64,000 nt of DNA from Hymenopus coronatus (lineage: Eukaryota > Arthropoda > Insecta > Mantodea > Hymenopodidae): contig CM060895.1 in NCBI GenBank assembly GCA_030762935.1, positions 36,000,001 through 36,064,000 on the forward strand, written 5' to 3'. The first letter of the stretch is position 1; each line of letters opens with the position of its first letter. This document shows, piece by piece, positions 33,896-45,504 of the stretch. The notes beneath the pieces were generated by a model. The model did no database searches, was not told where the DNA came from, and worked only from the letters and a program-made list of their open reading frames with translations. The position numbers and the translations under genes are program-made.

Positions 33896-34941
33896 GTATT
33901 TAAACATTGGTGCTTCCGAAATTTACTATTTGAGCGCTAACTATGAATAATATGAGCCATTTGAATGCTACCTGTCCCATAACTAGTGAAACAATGGACA
34001 TTGCAAGAAACCAAAGCAAACAAAGTGATATATTTCAACATAGATTGCGTCTTCTATTGAACCTAAAAACTATGAAAATAGAGCAAAATGAAATAAAAAT
34101 GAAAAAATACCTAGAGATTTAAAGGCTGTTTAAGTGGTGTTAACCTAGTACACAAAAATGTCTAAGAGGAATACAGGTTAATTGGAAGAAAATAGAAATA
34201 TGTATAATGATCAGATATCTTTTAATGTCCTTTTGTTTTCTTTTGTTCAGTTTTTAAGATGTTGTTTTCAAACTTTCGAAAATTTTGTTCAGGGGCTATC
34301 CCCTTGATTTTGCTGTAAATTCTATGGAGAAGACAAAAAATACGCTATTCTCGAGGATTTCGTCATGAAAATAGGTTGGTAGTACGGTTGCGCGTGCGCA
34401 GGAGTTGAAAAATGGACTATTTTGCTTACATTTTGGGGTTAATTTTCTATATAACAAAGTGTCTCAATTAGAGCGAGTGGGTGAGCTACAGAATTTCAAA
34501 TTTATCACATCTACTTTCAAATGTCATTTTTATATGGATATTCATTACTCAGGATAGTATTTTCAATCGAGAAGTCTTAAAATAGGATTTCAAATAATGT
34601 ACCTATCTACTACAATATATAACAGGTTAAGTTATATATGTAATTTACACCAGCTAATATCACACATTTAAGAAATGAAATTCATTTTATTATTCCTTGC
34701 GAGGCGTCTGGGAGTCAGGTGCTATAATACTTCTGTAATTCATTACATTTAGAGCTGCAAGGAAAGGATAGTTGGTAATGAAACGCAGTTAAGACTTGAT
34801 CAGCCACTGCGGGGAGTCTAGAAGCCATGAGGTTATACTATATTTTAATGCATTAATTTAAAGGTGCAAGGAAAGGATATATTTTTGTAGTGAAAAGAAA
34901 TAAATCGCATGTTCTATTAAACTTAAAAGATAAAAATAGAC
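33896..34941. repeat. Old AT-rich region with diverged duplications
   Basis: 34300-34600 is related to 37060-37290 (AATAGGTTGG..GTTTACATTTTG..TCATTACTCAGG in both). GTGCAAGGAAAGGATA-like blocks at 34757 and 34863 form an internal direct repeat. No gene. Confidence 0.55.
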
Positions 34942-35745
34942 CAGGGGCTCAGCGCCAGAGGGAGCTATCCCGCAAATAGCTAAATTTGAGAAAAAAGGAG
35001 CTTTATTAGAGTTGTTGATTTGGTGAAAAATGTAATATTAAGGTACATCTTTTTTAAATCCAGTATTTGATCCACATTTTAAAATGGCCTAGAAAATACA
35101 AAAAAGTGATATTTAACCGCTTTTTTTTTTATTTATTTAGCACTGCAAACCGTATTATTTACTAAAAATTTACTTATGCAGAGAGAGAAACTAAACATAA
35201 TATTATTCATATTCCTCAGCATTGTTTCTTTTTCGTTTAGCAACAACTTTTTTCCATATGGTTTGCTTGCATATTCGTTTCTTTCCTTCACTAGCTATAC
35301 TATTTACCTCCATTTTGAAAAACAGAATAATCTGCAGCATAGTATAATGCCTAAAATTTCAACTATGTACACAACATTCTTAATGTTTAATAATAATCTT
35401 ACATGTTATTCTGTTTCACGTATTAAGGCCTAAAATCATTATTTCTTGGCCTATAGTTTAAACAATAAATAATACTATTAAAATAGTAAAAGTTCTGTAA
35501 GTTTGGTGGCATTGTTCTTTAAATAGCAGGCAACTTCATAGTGGGATATCCTCATCTGGCACAAACTTTGTCACTTTGGAAAATGACTCAGTTTCTGTAA
35601 GTTACTGTAGATGGCACTCTAAAACAGTTAATATTACCAAGATTTCTACAGACATGACAGACGGCAGAAGCTGTCTAAAAACAAAAAAATCTCATTTTTT
35701 CACAATGTGTGGGATAGCTCCCTCTGGCACTGAGCCCCTCAATTA
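34942..35745. mobile_element. TIR element, about 0.8 kb, ends GGGGCTCAG..CTGAGCCCC
   Basis: About 32-bp inverted ends: GGGGCTCAGCGCCAGAGG.. at 34942 and ..CCTCTGGCACTGAGCCCC at 35745. The interior is AT-rich without a convincing frame (35176-35433 is open but compositionally simple). No clear target duplication, though ATTAAACTT occurs on both sides. Confidence 0.7.
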
Positions 35746-38194
35746 ATTAAACTTTTTAGTATCACATGATGAGTAACGTGTATAAATAGTACATAGATAA
35801 ATTTAAAGGTAGTTTTAGTGCTATTACCACTGCAATAAAAATTAGGACTTTCTTCCTTTGGCGAACCAGATTTGTTAGTAAATTATTCTGTCTTTAGGAG
35901 CGCCTATGTAGTTGTTTACATAGTTTTCGTTGTTTACGTCACTAAGTTTCATTATGGTAGTGGCTGCTAACATTAATACAAAAAAACATCTTAACTTCTG
36001 CCAAATGTCTGTCACACCACCCAGTAACCCAGCTATTCAAAAGAAACTGCTGCTTTAATAAGTTTAATCAGTTTATTAGTAATATTTTTGAAACATTGTG
36101 ATGTAATTATTGTTTATATATTTACTTATCTAATAATTTATATGTGACCTGAATATTTGTTATGAACTAAAGCCCTAGCATGATTTTGTGGACTAAAGCT
36201 TTTGGAGAATAAATAAATAATAATACAAAAAATACAGCGAGATGAAAAACTGTCGTCTATACTGCATGTAGGGACTTTGGGGCTATTCTTCATTTTAAGC
36301 ACATAAAAAGATATGCAGTTTTATAGCAATTCTGTGGGTTACGGTTGCGCGGTTTACCTCAAGAACTACTTATAGAAGTTCTCCAGTGTTTCTTTTAATT
36401 TGGATTTTTTTAAATTGATTTTCGTGCTTTTCCTTTTTTAAATTTTTTACTGTTTTCATTAAAATATGCGAGCGAAGCGAGCATGCACTGTGTTAGCGCT
36501 AGTTTTGTGTGTGTGTGTGTAAATAAACTAATTTTCGGTCATTAGCCTTTATAGTAACTTCCAGTGGTTTCACCAAGTCTGGGAATCAAAGCAGCATACT
36601 CTCTATTACGTTAGGTTTACGTTATTATGTAAATTTACTTTTTATTTGTTTATTTCTATTTATGTATTTATGTATTTATTTTCATGTTTTAATATTTGCC
36701 AAAACATACTAGCGAAGCGAGCATGATTTCTGTTAATTCATTGGAGTGAGTGTGTAAATAAAACTAATTTTCGTGTAATTTACTTTTAATAATTTCTAGC
36801 GTTTTCAGCTAAGTATACGATCGGAGCGCACACACGCCCACTTGCTCTAGATTAATATGTGTAAATAATTGTGTGGCAATAATTGGACCAATCCACCACC
36901 TTGTAGGAAGAGCATTTCAATTAATTTTTATCACTATTGTGGTTCCACACCATATGTTATTTTTTATCAGAAAAGTATTCTATGGTATTATGTTGTTGTG
37001 AATCAAATCAATAATTTTAAATAAAATAGTAACACATGCTTATTGGAAAATAAGATTGGCGGATTTCGTAAAAATAAAATAGGTTGGCAGTAAAGTTGTG
37101 CGTGTTTATAAATTACAAATTGGAGTGTGTTGTTTACATTTTGCGACGACTTTTGTATATAAGAAAATTAGTGCGGGTGAGTGGGCCACAGCATGTTAAA
37201 GTGATCACATCTACAAGATGCACGTTCCATGTGAATACTCATTACTCAGGTTAGTACTTTCAAAAGTTTCAATCTGGAGGTCCTGCGGAAGCTTTACAAA
37301 AGAATATAATGAAATTGCTTTGTTCGGAAAGGAAGCAATAGTGAGTGTTTTGAGCTGATTGCAAACCTATCTACGAATATAAACCTATCAGTTTATTTAA
37401 CGACTATTTAAGTAAATAAAAAAATGACTGCAGACAACAGTTATAGCTTAAAATAATAACACAGCTTTCAATTGTGAAACATAACCTATGTATTCCACAT
37501 CGTATAAAAGCTTCAAACCACACCACTTTAGAGTGAAATCATGGAGCTATAATTACCTAAGTTGTAACTATCCAACATTATGCATTATGTAGAAAATGCG
37601 ACGTTATGTGTAGAAACACCATAGAAATTTTGATGAGCCGAAATTTTGAACACTGTATTAAATTTTGGAACGTCGTAAATACTTCATGCTTCGTTTCCAT
37701 GACAGCTCATGTTTGAGGTTTTCGTGTTTTTGAGAGGGAATGATAATCAATGCATGGAGTAATAAGAACGCTTAGGTTAAGAGACATAAAAACCTAAAGT
37801 AGCCAAATTTAAAAGTTCTTGGTTTTGATGTGTTGACTATTTAGTGTTTATATTATAATTTTAGAGATAATGTTATATAATTAAGGCACGCTATTTAAAA
37901 TAGAATATTAATATAAAAGCATTGTAAAATGAAACTAGGACTGCTTTAGAAGTATCTACTTATACGCGAAAAAGGTAAAAAGTTGCCAAAATTCATAAAT
38001 GTAGATTTTATTATTATATATTATTATTTATTAATTATTATTAAACAGTATAAATATCCTACTTTAATTCTATGAAAGTATTATAATAATCCGGCCTTAT
38101 AAAATGTGTCATATAATTTAAATTTGTCTGTAAATATATCCTCCAAAATATTGTAGTGAATTAATGTATAAATTGATCTTTCGCACACGGCGCG
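35746..38194. repeat. Old AT-rich region with diverged tandem blocks
   Basis: AGCGAAGCGAGCATG occurs at about 36470 and 36714, each followed by (TG)n, TAAATAAA and ACTAATTTTCG, a 243-bp diverged tandem unit. The distal partner of the 34300 block is at 37060-37290. No gene seen. Confidence 0.55.
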
Positions 38195-38400
38195 TAGAGG
38201 ACAAGGTTGGAAAGGTAGAATCATACTGAAAAATGCAAATCCATAGCCGGGATTTGAACCACGTATCTTCTGATTGGTCTAAACACTTGGAGAGCATACC
38301 GTCATGTTAATAAATTCCACAACTGAGTCTGATTTGCCATGTTTGACGTTAATATCCCCATTTTCATAACTGATACTCCAATCAACATTTTAAGTTAATT
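38195..38400 (-). mobile_element. SINE4 copy
   Basis: GAATCATACTGAAAAATGCA.., GCCGGGATTTGAACCACG.. and ATAACTGATACTCCAATC.. match the order seen at 16405-16640. The A box is degraded. Confidence 0.65.
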
Positions 38401-38419
38401 CATTGTTTTGAACAATCTG

Positions 38420-38640
38420 GCCGCGCCGTGGCCGAGTGGTCAGACCACTCGCCACTCACCGGCCCGGGTTCGATCCCAAGCGAGCGCATGAGTTTGTGGG
38501 GACAAAGCGGCAGGGGCAAGTTCTCCGGTTTCCCCCGCCATCACATTCCACCGGAGCTCCATCTTCATTCCATGTATCATCAATGTCATCGCCTGCGGTG
38601 CCGTAGAAGTAAAAGTAGGCGTTAAACACTATAAAAAATC
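38420..38640 (+). mobile_element. SINE1 copy, tRNA-derived, with 9-bp target duplication
   Basis: It starts GCCGCGCCGTGGCCGAGTGG (A box) with GGGTTCGATCCC (B box), then a body with TTCTCCGGTTTCCCCCGCCA and a tail GGCGTTAAACACTATAAAAA. The target duplication AACAATCTG is at 38411-38419 and 38641-38649. The right duplication overlaps the 5' start of an HTL copy. Confidence 0.9.
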
Positions 38641-38644
38641 AACA

Positions 38645-38945
38645 ATCTGATGTGTTCCATTCACATGGCTTTCTTTACCTATTTTGCAACAACTATTGTT
38701 ACAAACTTTATTCCTGCATCTGCTTCATGCTAATCGAGATAAACATCAGCAACAATGGTTTTATTCATGGTAGAAGGGAAAATACTAGATAGCATCTTTT
38801 AAAAGCTGGTCCGTATGTGATGCAATTGAAATTCCCTTCTCTTTGGATAACCAGCATGAGAAAAGTAAATAACGTCTTTTACTTTTGAGAAACTTCTAAG
38901 TATTGGAAGTTTTAAAACCAATAATAAGGAATACATATAAATGAG
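38645..38945 (+). repeat. HTL 5' third
   Basis: ATCTGATGTGTTCCATTCAC to ACCAATAATAAGGAATAC. Preceded directly by SINE1. Confidence 0.85.
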
Positions 38946-38949
38946 TGTG

Positions 38950-39155
38950 TGGGGGGGGGGCTAAGGCGATGGACTCTTTTCGGGCGTAAATTCCTTAGCA
39001 TGGCCAAGGGAAGTCATAAAAGGTCCCATGTCATAAAAGAACCTCAAGCCTGATAAAGATGCGTCTGAGCAAATTCAAACATTCTTTCACGTTTACTATA
39101 TAAACGGTACGCTGAGAACCGCAGCCGTTAAATAGGGTCCATAAATAAAACTCAG
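38950..39155 (+). mobile_element. SINE3 body/tail copy
   Basis: TCGGGCGTAAATTCCTTAGC..AAAGATGCGTCTGAGC..CGCTGAGAACCGCAGCCG follows family order. A G-run (38949-38958) precedes it. Confidence 0.7.
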
Positions 39156-40576
39156 CTCCATTCAAATAAGTCAACAGCCACCAATGGTTTTAGATCTACG
39201 GGCATTTTCCTCTTAGATGAAAATATCTTATAATCACACTTTATGCAACTAGAAGAGAACATTTGAGATAATTTTATATCAGCAGTCTCTCCCTGTCAAT
39301 GAACCAAGCACATCCACCCTCATCGTTCAGCTACCCGTACAACACAGATATAAAAAGAATGGATAGGAAATGACCTATCCTTATGCATTGTGGTTGGTGA
39401 AGCACGTTTTTGTCAAGCCGCCATATTTTAGTTATTTACATGTGAGATGTGTACACATGCTTTTGTGGGTTAAATGCGCAGCTAAAATACGATTTTGTGG
39501 TGCTGAATATCAATTAAGCAGTACTTCTGGACTGAAGGTTTTAAACCAGTACAATGATGAATACCTGTTGGTGTTTGGTTGCGGTTTCTCGTATAGCAGA
39601 AGAAAAAACATGGAAAAGGAAATGTTTCAATACATAAGTTAGGGTACTTAATTAAGCGATTTTGTGGTGTTAAATATTCAATTAAACATTAAATTTAGAG
39701 TGTACGTTTTAAACCAGTGTAATGTGGTCAATACGTGTGTGACGTTTGGTTGTAGTTTCTCAATAGCATAAGCAAAAACAAGGAAAGGTAAATTCGCAGA
39801 AAAAATTGACAACCTAGTCCGGTTTATAAGAAACCTTTTGCAAATTCGCCTATTTAGTAGTTATAGGGAGAAATAATTGCTCAAATTATATGCTTATGAT
39901 ACCAGAGCTGTGAGGATAGGGGGCGCGTTCCTCGGACTGGGAATGCAATACATAGAGTCCACAGTGAAAGGCATTATAATATTTCCGATAATGTATTATA
40001 CCAGTCATTCTGTTTTTGCTGTGCACTTAAAAATAATTCCAAAGGATTGTGTTTGTTTACGTACATGCATCCTATATATGACTGCCTCATACATATATTC
40101 ACTTTTTAGAGTGGTATTAGACCAAGAAATTGGAACAAAATTAAATTATGACCTTGCCGCGATATTTACTGCAATAATACCAATTTATCAATAATAATTT
40201 CTGACAGGCGAAAAATGTGATTGTATTAAATTGTGCAACCAGAGATCTTCCCTTTCATTGTCCTTTGTTCTTTACTTCAAAAGATTGGAAAAACAATTAA
40301 TGTAACAGATTATGGTGATTATGGTAGTGTTTATAACTACAAGATGGCGGCTGGACACAAAACGTGCTTCAGCAGAACGCTAGCATTTCCGCCATGTGCC
40401 TTACAAGTACATTACTATGGAGTCACAACAGAAGACGCAGGATAAGGAAAAAGCTTCACGAAAAATAACTGGCTGTGAAAACAGAAGACGGAAAAAAAAA
40501 TTGGCTTCAGCTTCGATTAAGTATATGTTCGTCATGAAAAGTGACGACAATGAAGAAGCGAAATGCAGCGTGTAAA
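39156..40576. other. Mostly unique sequence with a 169-bp tandem duplication
   Basis: GATTTTGTGGTG..AATATCAATTAA at 39488 recurs at 39657. Frames 39370-39642 and 39877-40194 are open, but codon use and content do not convince except for the THAP-like start listed separately. Confidence 0.4.
39480..39815 (+). pseudogene. Possible THAP-type zinc-finger fragments, duplicated
   Basis: The first unit reads LLVFGCGFSYSRRKN and the second TCVTFGCSFSIA-stop-AKTRKG, like the CxxxxC start of THAP domains (FGC..SxSRRKN). Only the start is visible, and the second has a stop. Low certainty. Confidence 0.25.
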
Positions 40577-40577
40577 A

Positions 40578-41156
40578 AATCTGATGTGTTCCATTCACAT
40601 AAGTTTCTCTACATTTCAGTACCAAATTATTGTTATAAAGCTTATTCTCTCGTCTACTTCATGCTAATCGACAAGCAAAGATGGTCTTATTACTTGCTTC
40701 CTTATAAGTAGAAGGGCTAAAGCCGGTTACCATGTGGTTGAGATCCGTTTCTATGCAGGGCCAGGAGTTTACAAATTCCTGTGTGAAAAAAGTTGTAAGG
40801 ATTTTAAATCTGAAATAAATAACAGGGAATGTCTCAGAAATGGTCAGTTCCACGAGAGAAATAAAGACGTATATGTCAAATTGTGTATTTTAACGAGATC
40901 TATGTTTGGTGTAATAAGTTTTTGTCTATTACTTCCGGTCTACCAGTTACGCAAAATTCAGAAAAATTAACCCAGAATAAAGAGGTCTTCAGAGGCTATT
41001 CAGCAAATTTAAGGTACACAATTTATTTGCCATTTAAATATCTTTAATATAAGGCATTTTAATAAAAATTTTCGAAAATTTTCCATTTAAAGGGTAGCTT
41101 GGGGTAGAGAGATTTTTATAAAAATCTTCGTGTCGAATCCCTGGAAGATACTAAAC
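40578..41156 (+). repeat. HTL copy, 5' two-thirds
   Basis: AATCTGATGTGTTCCATTCA to GAATCCCTGGAAGATACTAA. Confidence 0.85.
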
Positions 41157-41510
41157 GTTTACTTTCTTTAGCACGTATTCACCGGAAATGTTTTGAGATC
41201 CCTTAAATTAAAAATGGAAAAAATCCATCACTGAGTGTGTATGTGGTGTGTGTCGAAATTATTGCTGTAACGATTTTGATTAAAATACCATAAGTTTAAG
41301 ATATTTCCATGACTAATTTTCGGGGAGTAGCGTCTGAAGACTTCATTTTGGATGATCTTTGTATAACCGGCAAACCGTAACAGAAGAAAATGTAGATCTC
41401 ATTAAAACACAGTTTATCATTATTGTTTTTGTTTTTTTTTAAGTTTAAAGCACTGAAACTTCTCAAACAGAAATTCGTCATTTTTTTCATATCTCTTTTG
41501 ATTTCCTCCT
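41157..41510 (-). repeat. HTL copy, internally deleted
   Basis: TTTACTTTCTTTAGCACG..CACCGGAAATGTTTTG.. to CTCAAACAGAAATTCGTC. Head-to-head fusion with the previous copy. Confidence 0.75.
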
Positions 41511-41515
41511 AGCAT

Positions 41516-42072
41516 TCAAAACAGAATCGAATTTAATAGCAATATCCTTAGGCATGTGCCACAAGAATAGCCTGATTCCTTGCTCAATCGACCCAACGAT
41601 TTCCTTGGAGAGTTCGCTGGCCTTCCTCGAACATTGGTAACCGTCTCAGCACTCAATGGTGGTCTATGTTTTCCACTCTCACTAACGAGCATACCAGTTA
41701 TCTCCAGCTTTCTTGCTAGCAATAAAATTGTTGCCTTTGTCGGAACATCCTGTATATTAAATTCTCTTCGAAATTCCCCTTTGTGTTGCCACCACTATGT
41801 TTTCACAATGAAAACACGTTTTCGAAGCGAGTACTGCATTTTACTGTTATGACTGCAAGCTAAAGACTGTCCAAAATGCCATGGAAATGCTCGTAAATTC
41901 CATTGAAATCATCAGTATAGTCAACAGATGGCATTGATCAATTGTTGCCATGATCATTGTCGATTCTCCCTCAGCCACTGAGATCATTCAAACAAATTTC
42001 ACATTTCTACGAGCTTTCAGAGAGAAATTATGGCCTATTAAAATGGCTCAGGTTTATATGTACCGCACTGTA
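41516..42072 (-). mobile_element. Truncated DUF4817/mariner element, 5' end plus transposase N-terminus
   Basis: The minus strand begins at TACAGTGCGGTACATATAAA (terminus, about 42072), then about 230 bp of leader, then an ATG at 41839. The frame reads MQYSLRKRVFIVKT, stop, then EFRREFNIQDVPTKATILL, RPPLSAETVTNVRG.., SPRKSLGRLSKESGY.. This matches the DUF4817 helix-turn-helix family. The element stops near 41516 against an HTL copy, so the catalytic part and the other terminus are absent. Confidence 0.75.
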
Positions 42073-42079
42073 TTTATAT

Positions 42080-43354
42080 TTAAGTGACAATATGGATGTA
42101 GAGAGATTTGAATTGAGTATATAATCATAGAAAGTGTTCATACTCTTCATAATGTATTTGCTTATTATTCATCCAATATTAACTTAAATGATTGAGAAAA
42201 ATATGTAGCTAGATTAGGGTATATAGAATTAAATGAATAATTACTTATCCAAAACATTTATTTTTTACTTGTTTTATTGTTCAACAGATTGTCTTTATCT
42301 TAATATTCATATATTTTTTCCAAAATTTTATGGTCCATTGTAAATGTGTGCATGTTTATAATTGGGTTAAAATTTCAGGTGTTTGCAGGGAATTGTTTGT
42401 TTCTTTAAATTGTGCCTTTAAAAGATGGAGTAAGATTTGTATTTTTGGGTTATGTTATGAAACAAATTTTGTGCGTAACGACTTATAATACTCGATTTTA
42501 TTTTTCCGGGTTCAATGGACACTGAACTGTACTTCTGGTGAAATCCTATTCTAAGATTTTGAATTGGATGCAAGGATCCCTCACTTTTTATGTGTATCTA
42601 ATCAGAAAGAAATAAAGTAATAAAACCTGTAAATGCAAAAACTGTATTAAATCAAAAGATTGAAATACATGTTATAAATCTATGAAGCCGAGGATAAAAC
42701 AAGCATTCATAAACATGCTCATATCAGCCTTTTTATATACTTAAACTATATTAAACAAAAGTATAAAAAATATTTTAAATCAGAGTAACATGTCTTTGGA
42801 AATACTTGCAGAGTTCATTGCTCCCAACAGGTCACATAAAAAGTTTATTTAATCACTTATCTGAACACAAAAAAGTTAAACTGATCTGACCGTTGGAATT
42901 GCTGCACTATTGTTTCATCAAAATAAATGTATTATAAACTTCAAAAGATAAGAGAATAAATGCTTAGAAAGGAACAATTTCAAGTTTCAAAATATGGCAC
43001 TCCACTTGCATCAAAGTCAGTTTTAGTTGATTTTAATCATTCTTAGGCAAACCACTACTGTTACTCCGAAAACTTAAGACTACTGAATGTAAAATAAGAT
43101 GCTTAAATGAGTAGAATATTTTACAAAAGTCTACTGAAAGGGCCTTACTCTTAAAATACTTCTTCAAAATTCTTTAGCAACACTCTCATTTTCTATGTGA
43201 GCTATTGTATTTATTGCCATATCACATTAAAAAAACTTGGTTTTGTTTTAGGAATAAAAATACATCATGATTTTTTTTTTAATAAAGTGTAGTCTTCTCC
43301 AGTTAGGTGGTGTAGGAGTAACAGCTGCGGAACAAGCTTACTTCCTGAAGTATA
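42080..43354. other. 3' flank of the SIAH-like gene, AT-rich, no gene seen
   Basis: Probably 3' UTR and downstream sequence. Around 42500-42590 there is a faint, old copy of the HTL 3' end (a GGTGAAATC-like block). Nothing else is recognisable. Confidence 0.4.
43208..43213 (-). terminator. Possible poly(A) signal AATAAA of the SIAH-like gene
   Basis: AATAAA lies on the minus strand about 140 nt after the stop codon. An ATTAAA variant is nearer (about 43278) but next to an A-run. Not proven. Confidence 0.3.
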
Positions 43355-44215
43355 TTATTTTGCTCTTGACTTTCTTTTGCGTGTAGGCTTCTTGGGTGTA
43401 ACTTCAGGCTTAACTTTAGGTATGGCTCCCGAATGTTCATTCTTCTTAGTTTCTTCTTTCTTCTGTTGAACAATGGCCTGCAGCAGGATAGTGGTTCTCA
43501 GTCGTTTCCTCTTGTCCAGATATTTTTGTAGCATATCTTTTCCAATAATCAGGCAATTTTTTGACTTGAAGATATCACTCTCCAAATCTATAAATCGGTG
43601 CACCTCATTCTGCATTGTGAAAGTTGCTTTTTGATCTGCACCAATAAGGGAAATTTCATAAACATAGGTGTGAGAAGATAGAGGTCCCACATGCTTCACA
43701 TAGCCATAGAAATTTTCTACAGAGTAGACAAAGGAGCAAAAGAACACAGAGCCTGATGACATCAGAAGTTGGTCCCAGCAGCTTCTGGGTCTCACGTCCA
43801 GAAGGGTGTTCACAAGCGGTTGTCCAGTTGGAGGGTCACTGAAGACATTATCATGTGTGATTACGAAGTGAGCCAACAACTCATCTAGGAGACCTTTGAA
43901 GGAGCATGTCAGGGGACATGTGAACTGACCAAATTGACATTCTGAGTGGTGAACGTCAAGTTCATCCATTGGATACACTCCATTGCAGCCTGGGTATTTG
44001 CAGGGATAAGAGAGATCTCTGGCCATCTTCTCCAGAGCCCGGTTTCTCATAATAATGGGCAAAGAACAAAGAGGACATTTTTTGAGTTTGGAGTTGCATA
44101 TGCCACAAATATTATGACTGTTCTCACATTGGTAAATATCAGCATTCATGTATTCCATACAGACAGGACACTCCATTTCCCTCAAAATTCTCTTCATCCT
44201 ATCTTTGTTTGACAT
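43355..44215 (-). CDS. SIAH/seven-in-absentia-like E3 ubiquitin ligase, 286 aa, single coding exon
   Basis: The RING finger is complete: C16, C19, C30, H34, C37, C40, C47, C50. A SIAH-type zinc-finger pair follows (about C72-C93 and C100-H121, with CxxxxC..H/C and CxxxC..H..H spacing). The C-terminal 120-240 region keeps the SIAH substrate-binding pattern weakly (FYGYVKHVG, YVYEISLIGADQKATF, NCLIIGKDMLQKYL) but lacks the usual family core. The last 30 residues are Lys/Arg/Pro-rich and may be a nuclear signal. By family, it transfers ubiquitin from an E2 to bound substrates. A splice acceptor (TTTTATTTTCAG) 16 nt upstream of the ATG shows an intron before it. The frame stays open from that acceptor, so an upstream coding exon cannot be excluded. 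Length is close to canonical SIAH proteins (about 280 aa). Confidence 0.9.
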   Translation of the reverse strand: MSNKDRMKRILREMECPVCMEYMNADIYQCENSHNICGICNSKLKKCPLCSLPIIMRNRALEKMARDLSYPCKYPGCNGVYPMDELDVHHSECQFGQFTCPLTCSFKGLLDELLAHFVITHDNVFSDPPTGQPLVNTLLDVRPRSCWDQLLMSSGSVFFCSFVYSVENFYGYVKHVGPLSSHTYVYEISLIGADQKATFTMQNEVHRFIDLESDIFKSKNCLIIGKDMLQKYLDKRKRLRTTILLQAIVQQKKEETKKNEHSGAIPKVKPEVTPKKPTRKRKSRAK

Positions 44216-44233
44216 CTCTGCACAATACTTCCT
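44216..44233 (-). promoter_or_regulatory. Splice acceptor and short leader before the SIAH-like ORF
   Basis: On the minus strand a T-rich tract ends in TTTTCAG (AG at 44232-44233), followed by 16 nt and the ATG. The gene therefore has at least one upstream exon, not identified in the window. Confidence 0.6.
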
Positions 44234-44234
44234 G

Positions 44235-44570
44235 AAAATAAAAATAAAAAAACATTCAATTAGAACTGAAACAAGTACAATACAAAGTATTATTATCTGT
44301 TAGACACATATCTTTCACACACAGACAAAGTACTTTAAAAGCACTCTCTACAGACCAGGTAAAATAAAGCTGTTTGGGGGAAGTCTAAATGTCCTGATTA
44401 CCCTTCATGCCACAATACACTCAAATGTGGTGTGGACCAGGTCATCATGGAAAGGAAAAAGCAGATTGGTGGATCAGCAGGCTAAAAAGGGTAGAAACCC
44501 AATGTTGACCTTAATCCTGGGTGCAATCTGTACTTGTATTGACTAAATTTGACAAAGGTTTGGATTAGCA
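44235..44570. other. Upstream region / intron of the SIAH-like gene
   Basis: No repeat recognised. It probably contains the 3' part of the leader intron; no donor site could be assigned. Confidence 0.4.
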
Positions 44571-44640
44571 AAAATCTGATGTGTTCATTCAATATGACTT
44601 TCTCTACCTGTTCTGCAAACATGTATTTTTACAAAAGGGT
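44571..44640 (+). repeat. HTL 5'-end fragment
   Basis: AATCTGATGTGTTCATTCAA..CTCTACCTGTTCTGC, cut by the next copy. Confidence 0.8.
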
Positions 44641-45492
44641 ATTACTTTCTCTATACGAACTATGTGCATAGTGTATAGAGAAGGTATGGTATTCCATCCA
44701 AAAATTCGATACCGAGATTTCACCGGAAATACATGTTTTGGGTCCCCCTGAATCCAAAAAAAGCATTTTTACAAAAAGGTCCGTCTGTGTGTGCGCGCGC
44801 GTCTGTGGACAGCATAGCTCAAAAACGGAAAGTCCGTTAAACATTAAATTTGGTATTTAGGTTTGGCATCGACACGAGGATTTTCAAGAAAATCTCCCAT
44901 CCCCAACTACCCTTTACATGCAACTTTTTTCGAAAATTTTGATTTTATGAAAAATGGCTCTAACGATTTTGATTAAAATATCTATATTACAGATATTTAC
45001 CTGACAAATAAAATGTATATCTTGAATTTTCTGGGAATAGCCTCTAAGACTACTTTATTCTGGATGAGTTTTACGGAATTTTGCATATCTGCTAAACCGT
45101 AACAGATGGATAAAAACTTACTACACGGAAAATGTAGAGCACATTAAAACACACAATTTATGTTATATAATTTTTTTTCGAGCAGTTGATTGTTTTTAAA
45201 ATATTCCTTGTTTTTGGTTTCAGCTTTGAAAAACTTGTACTTTTCTCATACAGGAATTTGTCAACTCGTGTCCATATACAAACAAAGGAACTTCAGTCCA
45301 TAGCAACCAGCTTTTGACTTCACTTTAACCTATGATACTTCCATATTTCGCTTCTACTTACAAGGAAGTATGTAATAAGACTATTTGTGCTATTTTTTTC
45401 TCGATTAGCATGAAGTAAATAGAAGAATAAGCTTATTAACAATAATTTGTTACACAGAAGTAGAGAAAGGCATGTGAACGGAACACATCAGA
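44641..45492 (-). repeat. HTL copy, well preserved, both ends
   Basis: ATTACTTTCTCTATACGAAC, GTGTGTGCGCGCGCGTC tract, to GTGAACGGAACACATCAGAT. Confidence 0.92.
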
Positions 45493-45504
45493 TTTTTTTT
45501 TTAT

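Noticed and set aside
38430..38500. tRNA gene
   Set aside because: A and B boxes are present but the cloverleaf is not maintained and the sequence continues into a SINE body with target duplications; the same applies to the heads at 46637, 50090 and in the 15.5-16.3 kb array.
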